DNA of 5,848 bases, taken from Xanthobacteraceae bacterium (GTDB taxonomy: Bacteria; Pseudomonadota; Alphaproteobacteria; Rhizobiales; Xanthobacteraceae). The position numbers and the translations under genes were made by a program. Below are positions 5,705-5,848 of the stretch, piece after piece; position 1 is the first letter of the stretch; every line of letters starts with the position of its first letter. The DNA is taken from NCBI GenBank assembly GCA_030039655.1, contig JASHVC010000406.1, forward strand, positions 1-5,848. The letters are read 5' to 3'. The notes under the pieces are model-generated. The model did no database searches. It saw only the letters and a list, made by a program, of their open reading frames with translations, and was not told the origin of the DNA.

Positions 5705-5848
5705 TTATTCAGACTTGACGTTGGCTTCACGCATGACCTTGGCCCACTTCTCCGCGTCGTCGGCGAAGAGTTTCTCGAAATCGGCGGTGTTGCCAACGAG
5801 CGGCGTGCCGCCAACTTCGAGGAGACGCGTGTTGAGCTTTGGATCGTT
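5705..5848 (-). CDS. Tripartite tricarboxylate transporter solute-binding protein, Bug/TctC family (C-terminal end only)
   Basis: The last 47 residues and TAA stop of a gene that continues beyond the window's right edge. The frame reads NDPKLNTRLLEVGGTPLVG, then TADFEKLFADDAEKWAKVMR, ending ANVKSE. This is the typical end of Bug-family periplasmic binding proteins: a helix, the G-x-P-x-G-x-T turn, a helix of the type F-x-x-x-x-x-x-E-x-x-K-W, and a closing short 'EANVK' strand. These proteins capture carboxylates (tricarboxylates, aromatic acids, nicotinate and others) for TctAB permeases. The partner permease genes are not in view; many Bug genes are orphans. Sixty-three nucleotides separate its stop from the monooxygenase start, with no terminator, so it is likely first or near first in the catabolic operon and may bind the hydroxylase's substrate. 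Confidence 0.82.
   Translation of the reverse strand, partial: NDPKLNTRLLEVGGTPLVGNTADFEKLFADDAEKWAKVMREANVKSE

Noticed and set aside
1..5848. CRISPR array, tRNA or rRNA genes, insertion sequences, phage or toxin-antitoxin genes
   Set aside because: No regularly spaced repeats, tRNA-like folds, transposase motifs or paired toxin-antitoxin frames were seen on either strand.

Overview
The window looks like chromosomal DNA of a GC-rich alphaproteobacterium, most likely Bradyrhizobium or a close relative in the Nitrobacteraceae. This rests on the codon use, on Rhizobiales-style protein families (SPW-repeat membrane protein, Bug/TctC-type solute-binding protein, ErfK/YkuD lipoprotein), and on a 49-bp palindromic repeat beginning GAGCATG and ending CATGCTC that resembles the common RIME-like intergenic repeats of this group. 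The genus is inferred, not proven.

Left part (1-1860). A four-helix SPW-repeat membrane protein (76-429, +) is followed by a 79-nt imperfect hairpin element. Next is a small uncharacterised gene on the minus strand (557-745), with a perfect 14-bp palindrome just upstream of it. A 376-base stretch between this small gene and the next one (746-1121) holds several palindromes and a short motif, GGTAAAC, three times. It leads into an L,D-transpeptidase lipoprotein gene (1122-1793, +), which ends in a strong intrinsic terminator.

Right part (1861-5848). All genes lie on the minus strand. In order of transcription (right to left) they are: the C-terminal end of a Bug/TctC solute-binding protein, a group A FAD-dependent aromatic-ring hydroxylase, a class III PLP aminotransferase, and an exported or membrane-anchored calcineurin-like metallophosphoesterase. 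The first three are closely spaced (63 and 83 nt, no terminator between them). They look like a catabolic operon for uptake and breakdown of an aromatic or amino-containing carboxylate, but the substrate cannot be read from the sequence. The phosphoesterase appears to have its own promoter, overlapped by an 11-bp-arm inverted repeat. A second related inverted repeat lies over the aminotransferase stop codon.

The most notable signal is regulatory. Three inverted repeats in front of two minus-strand genes (centres near 773, 2916 and 2965) share the half-site TGAA[C/T]G or a close variant, suggesting that one TetR-like or similar dimeric regulator, not encoded in this window, could control both. 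I found no CRISPR array, tRNA, rRNA, insertion sequence or clearly novel multi-gene system.
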